From Bacillota bacterium (GTDB taxonomy: Bacteria; Bacillota; Clostridia; Tissierellales; Tissierellaceae): 41,972 bases of DNA. Positions within the stretch are counted from its first letter, which is position 1. The number at the start of each line of letters is the position of its first letter. The stretch spans positions 1-41,972 of the forward strand of contig JAUWAD010000007.1 in NCBI GenBank assembly GCA_030602225.1. The letters are read 5' to 3'. Positions 17,856 to 25,339 of this stretch are shown here, one piece after another. Under the pieces are notes generated by a model that saw only the letters and a program-made list of their open reading frames with translations, ran no database searches and was not told where the DNA came from. A program made the position numbers and the translations under genes.

Positions 17856-17895
17856 ATTGTAAAAAAGCAGAGTGATAACCCTGCTTTTTTACAAT
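17856..17895 (+). terminator. Strong hairpin between receptor and permease genes (attenuator)
   Basis: A perfect 15-bp stem, 17856-17870 (ATTGTAAAAAAGCAG) with 17881-17895 (CTGCTTTTTTACAAT), has a 10-nt loop, and its right arm contains six T. It probably lets only part of transcription pass into the permease and ATPase genes, so that the receptor is made in excess. Confidence 0.75.
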
Positions 17896-19603
17896 GTTTA
17901 TTATCAAGAGCTATAAGCATAAGAAGGATGTGAATGATTTGTTTAAATTAAGAGATATTAAAACCAATGTGAATATGTGGAGTGTACTGAGTTTCGTGGT
18001 TATTGTTCTAATAATCTTGCCAACCCTTAACATCTCTTTGAAACTGTTAAACGAAACCAGTGAAAATTGGCCTCATATCAAGGAATATCTTTTAATTGAT
18101 TACATAATTAATACAGCTACCATAGTTGCCTTTGGAGGAGCATTTACAATGATAATTGGAACAAGTCTGGCATGGCTTATAACAGCATTCAAGTTTCCAA
18201 TGAGCAAATTTTTTAAATGGTCATTGTTGTTACCATTGGCAGTACCCCCATATGTTGCTGGATTCACTTATCATGGAATACTTAACTACACAGGTGTAAT
18301 TCAGACCTTTTTAAGAAATAACACCAATATAAATGTGAATCAAAGTCTTTTTAATATTATGAATCATAAGGGAGCAATTTTTATCCTTACATTGGTTCTT
18401 TATCCTTATGTATTTGCAATAGTTAGATCCTTCTTGGCAAAACAGTCTGCAGATTTAATAGAAAATTCAAGGGTTTTAGGTAAAAGTCCCATGGCTACAT
18501 TCTTTAAGGTTGTATTGCCCATATCAAGACCAGCCATCGTTGGTGGTGTAAGCCTGGTTATCCTTGAAATTCTAAATGAATATGGCTTATTCAACTACTT
18601 TGGAATTTCAACCTTCAGTGTTGCCATATTCAGGACATGGTTTGGATTATCAGATCTAGATTCAGCCATTAGACTTGCTGCCATAGTGATGATTATGGTC
18701 TTAATGATTCTATTATTGGAAAAGTTAATGAGAGGAAGAAAGAGATATAGCTATACCAGTTCCAAGATTAGACCCATACAGCCCATAGAATTAAAGGGGA
18801 TCAAGAGAATACTGGCGACATTATATTGCTCAGTAATTTTTGGATTTGGATTTTTGATTCCTACTATACAACTTCTCCATTGGGCATTGTTAACTTATAG
18901 AGAGATATTGAATGTTAAGTTTCTGGGTTATCTCTATAACTCACTTAGGGTTACTACAATAGCCACGGTTATTATCGTTGTAATATCAATATTAATAGCC
19001 AATTATGCGAGAATAAAGGAAAATATCCTTACAAAGATATATACAAGGATAACAATACTTGGTTACTCCATACCCGGTGCGGTAATTGCAGTGGCGGTTA
19101 TGATCTTTTTTATAGATATTGATAATAATACTTATGTAATAAGGCAAGCTATTTCACATAATTCAACCAGATTGTTTCTTTCAACCAGTTTGGTGATGCT
19201 TATTTTTGCCTATGTTATTAGATTCTTAGGAATAGGATATAACTCCATTGAATCGGGATTTGATAAAATTGGTAAAGGTTATTTTGAAGCATCAAGGCTT
19301 CTTGGAATGTCAGTTACTAAGACCTTTTTCAAAGTTGATCTTCCAATGATAAAACCTGCTATTATTAGTGGATTTATATTAGTTTTTATTGATATTTTAA
19401 AGGAATTGCCTTTAACCATGATTTTAAGGACATTCAATTTTCATACATTGGCAACTAAGGCATACCAATATGCCAATGATGAAATGATCCATCAGGCAGC
19501 TATATCATCACTCCTTATAATTTTCATAAGTGCAGCAATGATATTTGTCTTAAATATGAATATGTCCAAGGGAGGAAGAAAAAATGTATATAAAAATAAG
19601 TAA
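17894..19603 (+). CDS. Ferric iron ABC transporter permease (fused two-domain)
   Basis: Up to 569 aa with about twelve transmembrane helices, formed by two tandem binding-protein-dependent permease domains (FbpB/ThiP/CysT-like). Each half ends with an EAA-type loop for ATPase contact: SRVLGKSPMATFFKVVLP near residue 195 and SRLLGMSVTKTFFKVDLP near 467. It moves Fe(III) across the membrane. The start is uncertain. The first ATG (17894) lies inside the right arm of the attenuator hairpin and has no ribosome binding site. AAGAAGG near 17921 instead precedes in-frame GTG and TTG codons about 35-50 bases further on, and the first helix begins only at MWSVLSF. The end overlaps the ATPase gene by 20 nt. 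Confidence 0.92.
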   Translation: MFIIKSYKHKKDVNDLFKLRDIKTNVNMWSVLSFVVIVLIILPTLNISLKLLNETSENWPHIKEYLLIDYIINTATIVAFGGAFTMIIGTSLAWLITAFKFPMSKFFKWSLLLPLAVPPYVAGFTYHGILNYTGVIQTFLRNNTNINVNQSLFNIMNHKGAIFILTLVLYPYVFAIVRSFLAKQSADLIENSRVLGKSPMATFFKVVLPISRPAIVGGVSLVILEILNEYGLFNYFGISTFSVAIFRTWFGLSDLDSAIRLAAIVMIMVLMILLLEKLMRGRKRYSYTSSKIRPIQPIELKGIKRILATLYCSVIFGFGFLIPTIQLLHWALLTYREILNVKFLGYLYNSLRVTTIATVIIVVISILIANYARIKENILTKIYTRITILGYSIPGAVIAVAVMIFFIDIDNNTYVIRQAISHNSTRLFLSTSLVMLIFAYVIRFLGIGYNSIESGFDKIGKGYFEASRLLGMSVTKTFFKVDLPMIKPAIISGFILVFIDILKELPLTMILRTFNFHTLATKAYQYANDEMIHQAAISSLLIIFISAAMIFVLNMNMSKGGRKNVYKNK

Positions 19604-20270
19604 TTTGAATTTTAAATATAAGAATGCAGATAAACCAACCATCTTAGACTTTACTTTCAATATTAGCAAAGGAGAAGTGGTTTCAATCTTTGGACAAAGC
19701 GGAAGCGGTAAAAGCACAATACTTAGATTACTGGCAGGGCTGGAAACCCCAAAAAAAGGAACTATAGAGATAGATGATAAAGTCATGGTTGATGATAACG
19801 TATTTGTACTACCGGAAAAAAGGGGTGTGGGTATGGTTTTTCAGGACTATGCACTGTTTCCACATATGACTGTGGAGGAAAATATCAAGTTTGGACTAAC
19901 AAAAATGTCAAAATCTGAGAAGAAGATCAGAGTGGATGAAGTTTTAAATTTAGTGGGAATGAAAGAATTCAAAAGTAGATATCCACATGAATTAAGTGGC
20001 GGTCAACAGCAGAGAATAGCACTGGCAAGAGCAATAGCACCTAAACCATCCTTGCTATTACTTGATGAACCCTTTAGCAATCTGGATGCGGATTTGCAGT
20101 GGAAGATTCGCCAGGATTTAAAGGAGATTCTGGAAAAGGCAGGAATAACTTCAATATTTGTTACCCATGACAAGGAGGATTCTCTAGCGATTGCAGATAA
20201 GGTAGTGGTTCTTGAGAAGGGGGAGATAATAAAGATTGGAAAGGCAAATCAGATATTTAAAGATAATTAA
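19584..20270 (+). CDS. Ferric iron ABC transporter ATP-binding protein
   Basis: A 228-aa ABC ATPase energising the upstream permease. Walker A is GQSGSGKS (37-44), the Q-loop is FQDYALFPHMTVEENI near 90, the signature is LSGGQQQR near 136, Walker B is LLLLDEPFSNLD, and the H-loop is FVTHDKEDS. It lacks the C-terminal TOBE/regulatory domain of classic FbpC proteins (about 350 aa). The ATG at 19584 lies within the permease end, with GGGAGG inside that coding region, so translation is probably coupled. Confidence 0.93.
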   Translation: MYIKISNLNFKYKNADKPTILDFTFNISKGEVVSIFGQSGSGKSTILRLLAGLETPKKGTIEIDDKVMVDDNVFVLPEKRGVGMVFQDYALFPHMTVEENIKFGLTKMSKSEKKIRVDEVLNLVGMKEFKSRYPHELSGGQQQRIALARAIAPKPSLLLLDEPFSNLDADLQWKIRQDLKEILEKAGITSIFVTHDKEDSLAIADKVVVLEKGEIIKIGKANQIFKDN

Positions 20271-20275
20271 AAGAG

Positions 20276-20310
20276 AAATAGATGACAGTTTGTTATGTCA
20301 TCTATTTTTC
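20276..20310 (+). terminator. Terminator of the iron uptake operon
   Basis: A perfect 12-bp stem, AAATAGATGACA (20276-20287) with TGTCATCTATTT (20296-20307), followed by further T. Confidence 0.85.
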
Positions 20311-20331
20311 TTTATTAAAGGTGTGTAACTA

Positions 20332-20856
20332 TTAATCTATTATCTCAGGTAAGATATAGTTTGTCTTCTCAAAATACTTTTCTAATAGGATTGCCCCAAA
20401 TATTATAAAGGGTAGAGATCCAATTAGCCTAATTACTGTAAATCTAATACCTAGCATGCTTGCTTCCATAATACTCATTGGTATCATAAACAAAGAGGCA
20501 GCGGTTACATAAGTTAGGATTGAACTGTATCTAGCTCCCTTATGATACATTGAGTTAGCCAGGGGAAAAGCTACAAAGGTTCCACCTACAGTAGTGGAAG
20601 CCAGAAGTATGGACCACAGAAATCTAAGGGGATTACTTGTATTACCAAAGTGCTTTTCAACTTGATCATTTTTTGCCCACACATCAAATAGGCCTATTAG
20701 AATAAAAGCAGGAGGCAGTATTAATACCATGTCCTTAGCAAAAACCAAAAAGTTGTCCCATATTCTTATTCCTAAGTCAAAGGATGCTAAGTATGAAATA
20801 ATAGCGAATACTACAAATGCAAAGAATAGAATGTAGTTTTTGTTTATTTTCTTCAT
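20332..20856 (-). CDS. Permease half, ArsP/DUF318 (YraQ-like) family, second gene of a pair
   Basis: A 174-aa integral membrane protein with about four helices. Segments such as LPPAFILIGLFDVW and STTVGGTFVAFPLANSMYHKGARYSS fit the predicted permease family PF03773 (YraQ/ArsP type). That family includes organoarsenic exporters and many members of unknown cargo. Full-length members have about 8-10 helices; here the protein is split into two genes. ATG 20856 overlaps the last base of the partner's TAA stop (TAATG), and GGGGAGG lies in the partner's end, so translation is coupled. Substrate unknown. Confidence 0.75.
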   Translation of the reverse strand: MKKINKNYILFFAFVVFAIISYLASFDLGIRIWDNFLVFAKDMVLILPPAFILIGLFDVWAKNDQVEKHFGNTSNPLRFLWSILLASTTVGGTFVAFPLANSMYHKGARYSSILTYVTAASLFMIPMSIMEASMLGIRFTVIRLIGSLPFIIFGAILLEKYFEKTNYILPEIID

Positions 20857-21338
20857 TATATAAATACCTCCCCATAAAATATTCCCATTAAGATTGCTAT
20901 ACCAAATGCAACCATAAAGCTCAATGAGTTTCTCATTAGAGTGGCTTTAGTTCCGAAGTACTTCTTCTCTAGAGGAAAGGTAACAATTCCAACCAACATA
21001 AGGGATGTTACAAATCCAGCAACCACCATATAGGGAACCCCATTGTTAACTAAAATCTTTGCCAATGGATATGCAATGAATCCTGGCATCATGGTAACAG
21101 AACCTATAAGTAAGCTTAAAATCAGACCAATAAATATATTATCCTGACTTAGGTAAGTTATTATAAAATCCTGGGAAAGAAGTAGTATTACAGATATTAT
21201 CATCAATAACTTCAAGTAATCAGGTAGAGTTTTACTAAACTTCATCCAACCCTTCTTAAAACCCTTTTTAGTCTTTTCAGGATTAAATAAGTAGGATGTG
21301 ATAACTGCAATTGAAGTGAAAACATATAGACTAGTCAT
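20856..21338 (-). CDS. Permease half, ArsP/DUF318 (YraQ-like) family, first gene of a pair
   Basis: A 160-aa membrane protein with four to five helices. The sequence TMMPGFIAYPLAKILVNNGVPYMVVAGFVTS parallels TVGGTFVAFPLANSMYHKG in the partner, as expected for the two inverted-repeat halves of a permease. A short basic loop (NPEKTKKGFKKGWMKF) follows the first helix. ATG 21338 follows GGAGGT with 7-nt spacing. It is transcribed from a consensus promoter overlapped by a CsoR/CstR-like operator, suggesting induction by a metal, persulfide or similar stress. Cargo unknown. Confidence 0.75.
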   Translation of the reverse strand: MTSLYVFTSIAVITSYLFNPEKTKKGFKKGWMKFSKTLPDYLKLLMIISVILLLSQDFIITYLSQDNIFIGLILSLLIGSVTMMPGFIAYPLAKILVNNGVPYMVVAGFVTSLMLVGIVTFPLEKKYFGTKATLMRNSLSFMVAFGIAILMGIFYGEVFI

Positions 21339-21361
21339 TGTAAGACCTCCATTTAATTTTA

Positions 21362-21382
21362 TACCCCCTATACCCGGGGATA
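21362..21382. promoter_or_regulatory. CsoR/CstR-like C-tract/G-tract operator
   Basis: TACCCCCTATACCCGGGGATA combines C-tracts and a G-tract flanked by TA steps, resembling operators of the CsoR/CstR/FrmR repressor family. It sits just downstream of the minus-strand -10 and covers the expected start point. The assignment is by pattern only; no CsoR-family gene is in the window. Confidence 0.5.
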
Positions 21383-21387
21383 GTGTT

Positions 21388-21416
21388 ATAATACAATACT
21401 TCTAATATTTTGTCAA
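21388..21416 (-). promoter_or_regulatory. Consensus promoter of the split permease pair
   Basis: Read on the minus strand: TTGACA (21416-21411), a 17-bp spacer, then TATTAT (21393-21388). This is an almost ideal sigma-A promoter. Confidence 0.8.
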
Positions 21417-21528
21417 CAAGGTAAAAGATTAAGAGGTTTAAACAATTTAAGACTTTAAAGCGAAAGAATAGTTGGGTATATATCAAACAAGCACAGAGGT
21501 AATAATATTTAAGGGAGGAGAGAATACA

Positions 21529-21563
21529 GTGAAATTAAGATTAAAAAAGCCATAGTCTTCCTG
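21529..21563 (+). other. Out-of-frame start and slippery heptamer completing the SLH protein signal peptide
   Basis: GGGAGG (21513-21518) precedes a GTG at 21529 that reads M-K-L-R-L-K-K-P and then stops (21553-21555). Codons 5-7 contain the heptamer A_AAA_AAG (21543-21549) in the correct phase for a -1 shift. After such a shift reading continues A-I-V-F-L into the long frame, giving a perfect signal peptide and a protein of about 1063 aa. Alternatives are a missing A in the run of six, or initiation at ATT 21534. Confidence 0.6.
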
Positions 21564-24500
21564 TTGGTAGTTTCAATGCTATTTGGAAGTTCTATACATC
21601 CATCAGCTGATTCAAATCCAATAAAGCTTGATGGAACTCAAAGCAGTTGGGCAGAGGGAGAACTTCTGGAAGCATATACGTTGAACTTAACATATGCAAC
21701 AGTAATGAATAACTTCAGGAAGAATATTACAAGGGAGGAATTCTGCACCTTAGTTATTAAGCTATATGAGCAGCTTACTGGGCAAAAGGCATTGGGTGGA
21801 AGTAATCCATTTACTGACACAAACAATGAAGAGATAATCAAAGCCTATCATCTAGGTATTGTAAAAGGGGTTAGTGCAACCAACTTTGCACCCTATAATC
21901 TAATTACTAGGCAAGAAATATGTGTTATGATTCACAGAGCTTTGAAGGTCAGCCTATCAGGAATCAAAGAAACTTACTTAGGAGAATTTCCATTCACAGA
22001 CAAAAGCGATATAGCTTCCTGGGCTATAGATTCTGTAAGGTTTGCCTATGGTAATGGTATAATGAAGGGCGTTGGAGATAACAAGATCGCACCTTTGCAG
22101 AATACCACCAGAGAACAGGGGATTATACTTATAAAGAGGACTTTTGAAAGCTTTAGAAATACTGGTGTTTTAGATCCTACTGAATTATTAGCTAAGGATA
22201 CATCTGGTTTTATCTCAACAGACTATAAAAGACCCCTAATGGAAAGTCCCATTGCTAATTATAGAGACATGGAGGGAGGAAATCTATTCTTTCCAAAGTA
22301 TGACGAAAGAGTAGAGCTATTTGTTTCAAGTGGAGAAACTAAACCCACACTTAAACCAAATACAAACTACATTTATAACTTAACAAAGACTAGCACACTA
22401 CAGAAAAATACTTATACTAATGCAACCATGAGTGCGTTTATTGATAAAGAGGGTAGTTCTAAGAGATGGTTCTATTTCCAAATAAAGAATCCAGTGGATG
22501 TTGGGAAAGTAATATGGCAGGTATCCAGTGTTCCATTTAACGGATTTGAACAGAATTGGAAATATCCTACTGGACTTCTAGCATCAGGAGAGGTTGGAAT
22601 AACGTCAAATGAGTTTCAGATAGATTTCTCCACCATTAAGTTGACATCACTGGAAAAGGGTATGATTGCACTTAGTACTGGCTTTATTGACTTTAAGCCA
22701 ATTAATACGGATTTATATCTTAGATCATCGGGATACAAACCAATCACATCCAATAGAGATGTATATTATATAAGGGTAATACCAGTTAATAAATTGGGAA
22801 GCCCAGTTGGGGATCCCGGTAAGGGAATAGCGGTAATATATGGTGAGAAAGTTCCTGAAAAATCTTATAACACAAAAATTAGCTCAGATTTTAATCTATG
22901 GATTCCTGATGGTTCAGGTGGCTTTGGATCGGGGGAGTTTCCTAATAATCCAAAATATAAAACTGTATTTAGAGTCGAACCCAAAAGTGTTAATGAGTGG
23001 TTGTTCCACTTTAGGGATATTGACATTAACACTAGAAAGATAGCCCTTCAATTCTCCACCGAAATGTTTCCAACATCAGGAGGAGGTTGGCCAGATACTC
23101 CTAATATAATTTATTCTAAAGAATACACATTGCCCATTACAATAATCAATAATCAGTATCCAAACACTGTAATGGTGGATGTATCTAAATTCATTAAACC
23201 TGCAAATGAAATGAAACAAGGTGATTTGATTAAGTACTATGTAAGGGGAATAACACTTTCAGATTCCATCACTCCTGGAGAATATACAATAAGTTACTCA
23301 TCACCTGTAACAATGGAGTATGGATTTGGAACACCGGTAAAATACTACAGTGATGATCCATACAGAAGTGCAGAAAAACTTAATTACTCATTGCCAACTA
23401 TAAATATAGTTAAATACTCTAAAGTAAAATGGCCAAGTAAGGATTATATGGAACATTACTATGTATATCGAGCACCTAAATGGGATGAAATTAAGTCAAA
23501 GTTCAAAAACACACAAACTGGAGAGATACTATATCCATATAATATAGCAAAAGACTATTATGATAACCTGGGAATAAAAACCGAGAAGGAATATGAAGAG
23601 AAGATCATACCAAGGGTATTGTCCATAGGAACAACAGTTCATATTCCAAAACCTGTTGAAAAGGATAAGGAATGGTACCAGCAGCTGTTTGAAGGTGTTG
23701 TAAAATTCTTTAATGATTTGGCCTATATTGTCAAGACCATAGTCAATCAGGTGAGTAATGCATATGCAAGGCTTAAAAATGAACTCATAATGTTTGTAGT
23801 CAACTTATGCCCAGTGGATTCCCTTAAAGGATACTTTAAGACAGCATTGGAAGCATGGGTTAATTATGGACTTATGTGGCTGGGTATACCTCCTACACTT
23901 CCAAACTTTGATCAGTTGGCAGAAATGAGCATGGATTACTATGTGAAAGTAGTATTAACTGAAGCAGGAATTCCAGAGAATGAATGGACTGAACAAGCCC
24001 TAAAGGATTTGACAGTTGAAATGGGTAAACAGATAAATCAAGCTGCATATTATGCAGATGAGAACCCAATTAGTGCTCCATTCTTAAAATTAGATCCAGA
24101 ATATATGTATAAACCAGCATATGTTGATATTGAGTTAAAGAATTCAACAATTAAACCCACAATCCCCGGGATGATAGAGTTAAATGTTACCTTTGAAATG
24201 GATTATTCCAATATGAATAATCCTATATATCCATTGAATCTATCATCATACTCAAATTATTCATATAGTTCCGATGCAGGTTGGAGTGACTCCATGAAAT
24301 ACAGAGAGCACTTTGAACAGGGACTTAATGGATATTCAGTAAATTACTCCAAAGGATATAGATCTGTTTATGATGTATTTGTTCCCATGAAGAAGGTAAA
24401 GGTACCAACCCTTAAAGGTGGTCAATCCACAACAATTAGAGTTTATCTTGAGCCATTTAGACAGGGAACATTCACTAGATATCCAGGAGCACATTATGTA

Positions 24501-24719
24501 ACCACCGTGGACTTTGAGAATATGTACTTCAATAATGGAAATAAACTATTCACATATTTTAATGTAAACGGAATATTTCCAACAGCAGAGGAGTTCTTGT
24601 TAAATAACAGCAATATATTCTATCTTGACCCGGAAACAAACTATGTATTCTATAACGAGACCTATGTTAAGACCTCTGAAAGAATACAAAAACCAGTAAG
24701 TATTGATTGGTTAAAATAA
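21564..24719 (+). CDS. SLH-domain surface protein of unknown function
   Basis: An open frame of 1051 aa; the first standard start in frame is TTG 21564, with no ribosome binding site. Three surface-layer homology repeats occupy about residues 25-210 (FTDTNNEEIIKAYHLGIVKG and FTDKSDIASWAIDSVRFAYG are two of the cores), so the protein should bind the cell-wall polymer. The rest is extracellular: Tyr-, Pro- and Asn-rich beta-type sequence (about 230-700), an amphipathic helical stretch (about 700-850, starting near KEWYQQLFEGVVKFF), and a C-terminal beta region with YSNYSYSSDAGWSDS. I recognise no enzymatic motif there. The signal peptide lies upstream and needs a frame change. It is monocistronic, with a terminator. 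It may be an S-layer-associated or adhesive protein. Confidence 0.85.
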   Translation: MVVSMLFGSSIHPSADSNPIKLDGTQSSWAEGELLEAYTLNLTYATVMNNFRKNITREEFCTLVIKLYEQLTGQKALGGSNPFTDTNNEEIIKAYHLGIVKGVSATNFAPYNLITRQEICVMIHRALKVSLSGIKETYLGEFPFTDKSDIASWAIDSVRFAYGNGIMKGVGDNKIAPLQNTTREQGIILIKRTFESFRNTGVLDPTELLAKDTSGFISTDYKRPLMESPIANYRDMEGGNLFFPKYDERVELFVSSGETKPTLKPNTNYIYNLTKTSTLQKNTYTNATMSAFIDKEGSSKRWFYFQIKNPVDVGKVIWQVSSVPFNGFEQNWKYPTGLLASGEVGITSNEFQIDFSTIKLTSLEKGMIALSTGFIDFKPINTDLYLRSSGYKPITSNRDVYYIRVIPVNKLGSPVGDPGKGIAVIYGEKVPEKSYNTKISSDFNLWIPDGSGGFGSGEFPNNPKYKTVFRVEPKSVNEWLFHFRDIDINTRKIALQFSTEMFPTSGGGWPDTPNIIYSKEYTLPITIINNQYPNTVMVDVSKFIKPANEMKQGDLIKYYVRGITLSDSITPGEYTISYSSPVTMEYGFGTPVKYYSDDPYRSAEKLNYSLPTINIVKYSKVKWPSKDYMEHYYVYRAPKWDEIKSKFKNTQTGEILYPYNIAKDYYDNLGIKTEKEYEEKIIPRVLSIGTTVHIPKPVEKDKEWYQQLFEGVVKFFNDLAYIVKTIVNQVSNAYARLKNELIMFVVNLCPVDSLKGYFKTALEAWVNYGLMWLGIPPTLPNFDQLAEMSMDYYVKVVLTEAGIPENEWTEQALKDLTVEMGKQINQAAYYADENPISAPFLKLDPEYMYKPAYVDIELKNSTIKPTIPGMIELNVTFEMDYSNMNNPIYPLNLSSYSNYSYSSDAGWSDSMKYREHFEQGLNGYSVNYSKGYRSVYDVFVPMKKVKVPTLKGGQSTTIRVYLEPFRQGTFTRYPGAHYVTTVDFENMYFNNGNKLFTYFNVNGIFPTAEEFLLNNSNIFYLDPETNYVFYNETYVKTSERIQKPVSIDWLK

Positions 24720-24736
24720 GTACATTATATAAAAAG

Positions 24737-24770
24737 AATGGGCTGTAGCAATTAATACAGCCCATTTTTA
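24737..24770. terminator. Bidirectional terminator between the SLH gene and guaD
   Basis: An 11-bp stem, AATGGGCTGTA (24737-24747) with TACAGCCCATT (24756-24766). It is followed by TTTTA on the plus strand and by CTTTTT on the minus strand, so it can serve both convergent genes. Confidence 0.85.
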
Positions 24771-24771
24771 G

Positions 24772-25236
24772 TCAATATATGATTTTGTTTTCATCCTTTT
24801 CATACTCCAGGAACACCTGGTAACACTCTTCCCTATCTACTTGGATTAACTGGATGTAGGATAAATTATCGTCCCTTTTTAGAATTTGGGAGAGAAGTTC
24901 ATCATCAAATCCCAGTCTCCTGGCATCATCCTTAGTACATCCAAAATATACCTTTTTAATTCTAGCCCAGTGTATAGCACCATAACACATGGGGCAGGGT
25001 TCGCATGTTGTATAGAGTTCACAATCAGATAGGTCAAATCTATTTAAAAATTTGGATGCTTCTCTTATGGCAACAATTTCACCATGGGATGTTGGGTCAT
25101 TGGTGTAAATAACCAAATTATGTCCTCTCCCAACAATGATTCCATTATTTACTACTACTGCTCCAAAGGGTCCCCCATGACCATTACTTATTCCATCTAT
25201 TGCTTCTTTGATTGCCTCTTTCATAAATGTATTCAT
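24772..25236 (-). CDS. guaD: Guanine deaminase (cytidine-deaminase fold)
   Basis: A 154-aa zinc deaminase matching the small Bacillus-type guanine deaminase, which converts guanine to xanthine and ammonia. His51 and Glu53 (SHGEIVAIREA) and Cys81/Cys84 (CEPCPMCYGAIHWA) form the zinc and catalytic site. The GFDDELL segment in the C-terminal part resembles the swapped tail that closes the active site in that family and distinguishes it from tRNA adenosine deaminases. ATG 25236 follows GGAGGG. It is divergent from adenine deaminase, which supports a purine-salvage or catabolic role. Confidence 0.88.
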   Translation of the reverse strand: MNTFMKEAIKEAIDGISNGHGGPFGAVVVNNGIIVGRGHNLVIYTNDPTSHGEIVAIREASKFLNRFDLSDCELYTTCEPCPMCYGAIHWARIKKVYFGCTKDDARRLGFDDELLSQILKRDDNLSYIQLIQVDREECYQVFLEYEKDENKIIY

Positions 25237-25301
25237 GTAGATCCCTCCATTCTTATTATACCCATTTTAACTGAAACATCATGAATATTATTATGGTAAA
25301 G

Positions 25302-25310
25302 TGGTATAAT
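25302..25310 (+). promoter_or_regulatory. Extended -10 promoter for ade
   Basis: TGGTATAAT is an extended -10 (TGn-TATAAT), about 30 bp before the adenine deaminase start. No strong -35 is visible. Confidence 0.5.
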
Positions 25311-25339
25311 CTACTTAATAAGGGTAAGGAGGTGTGGTA

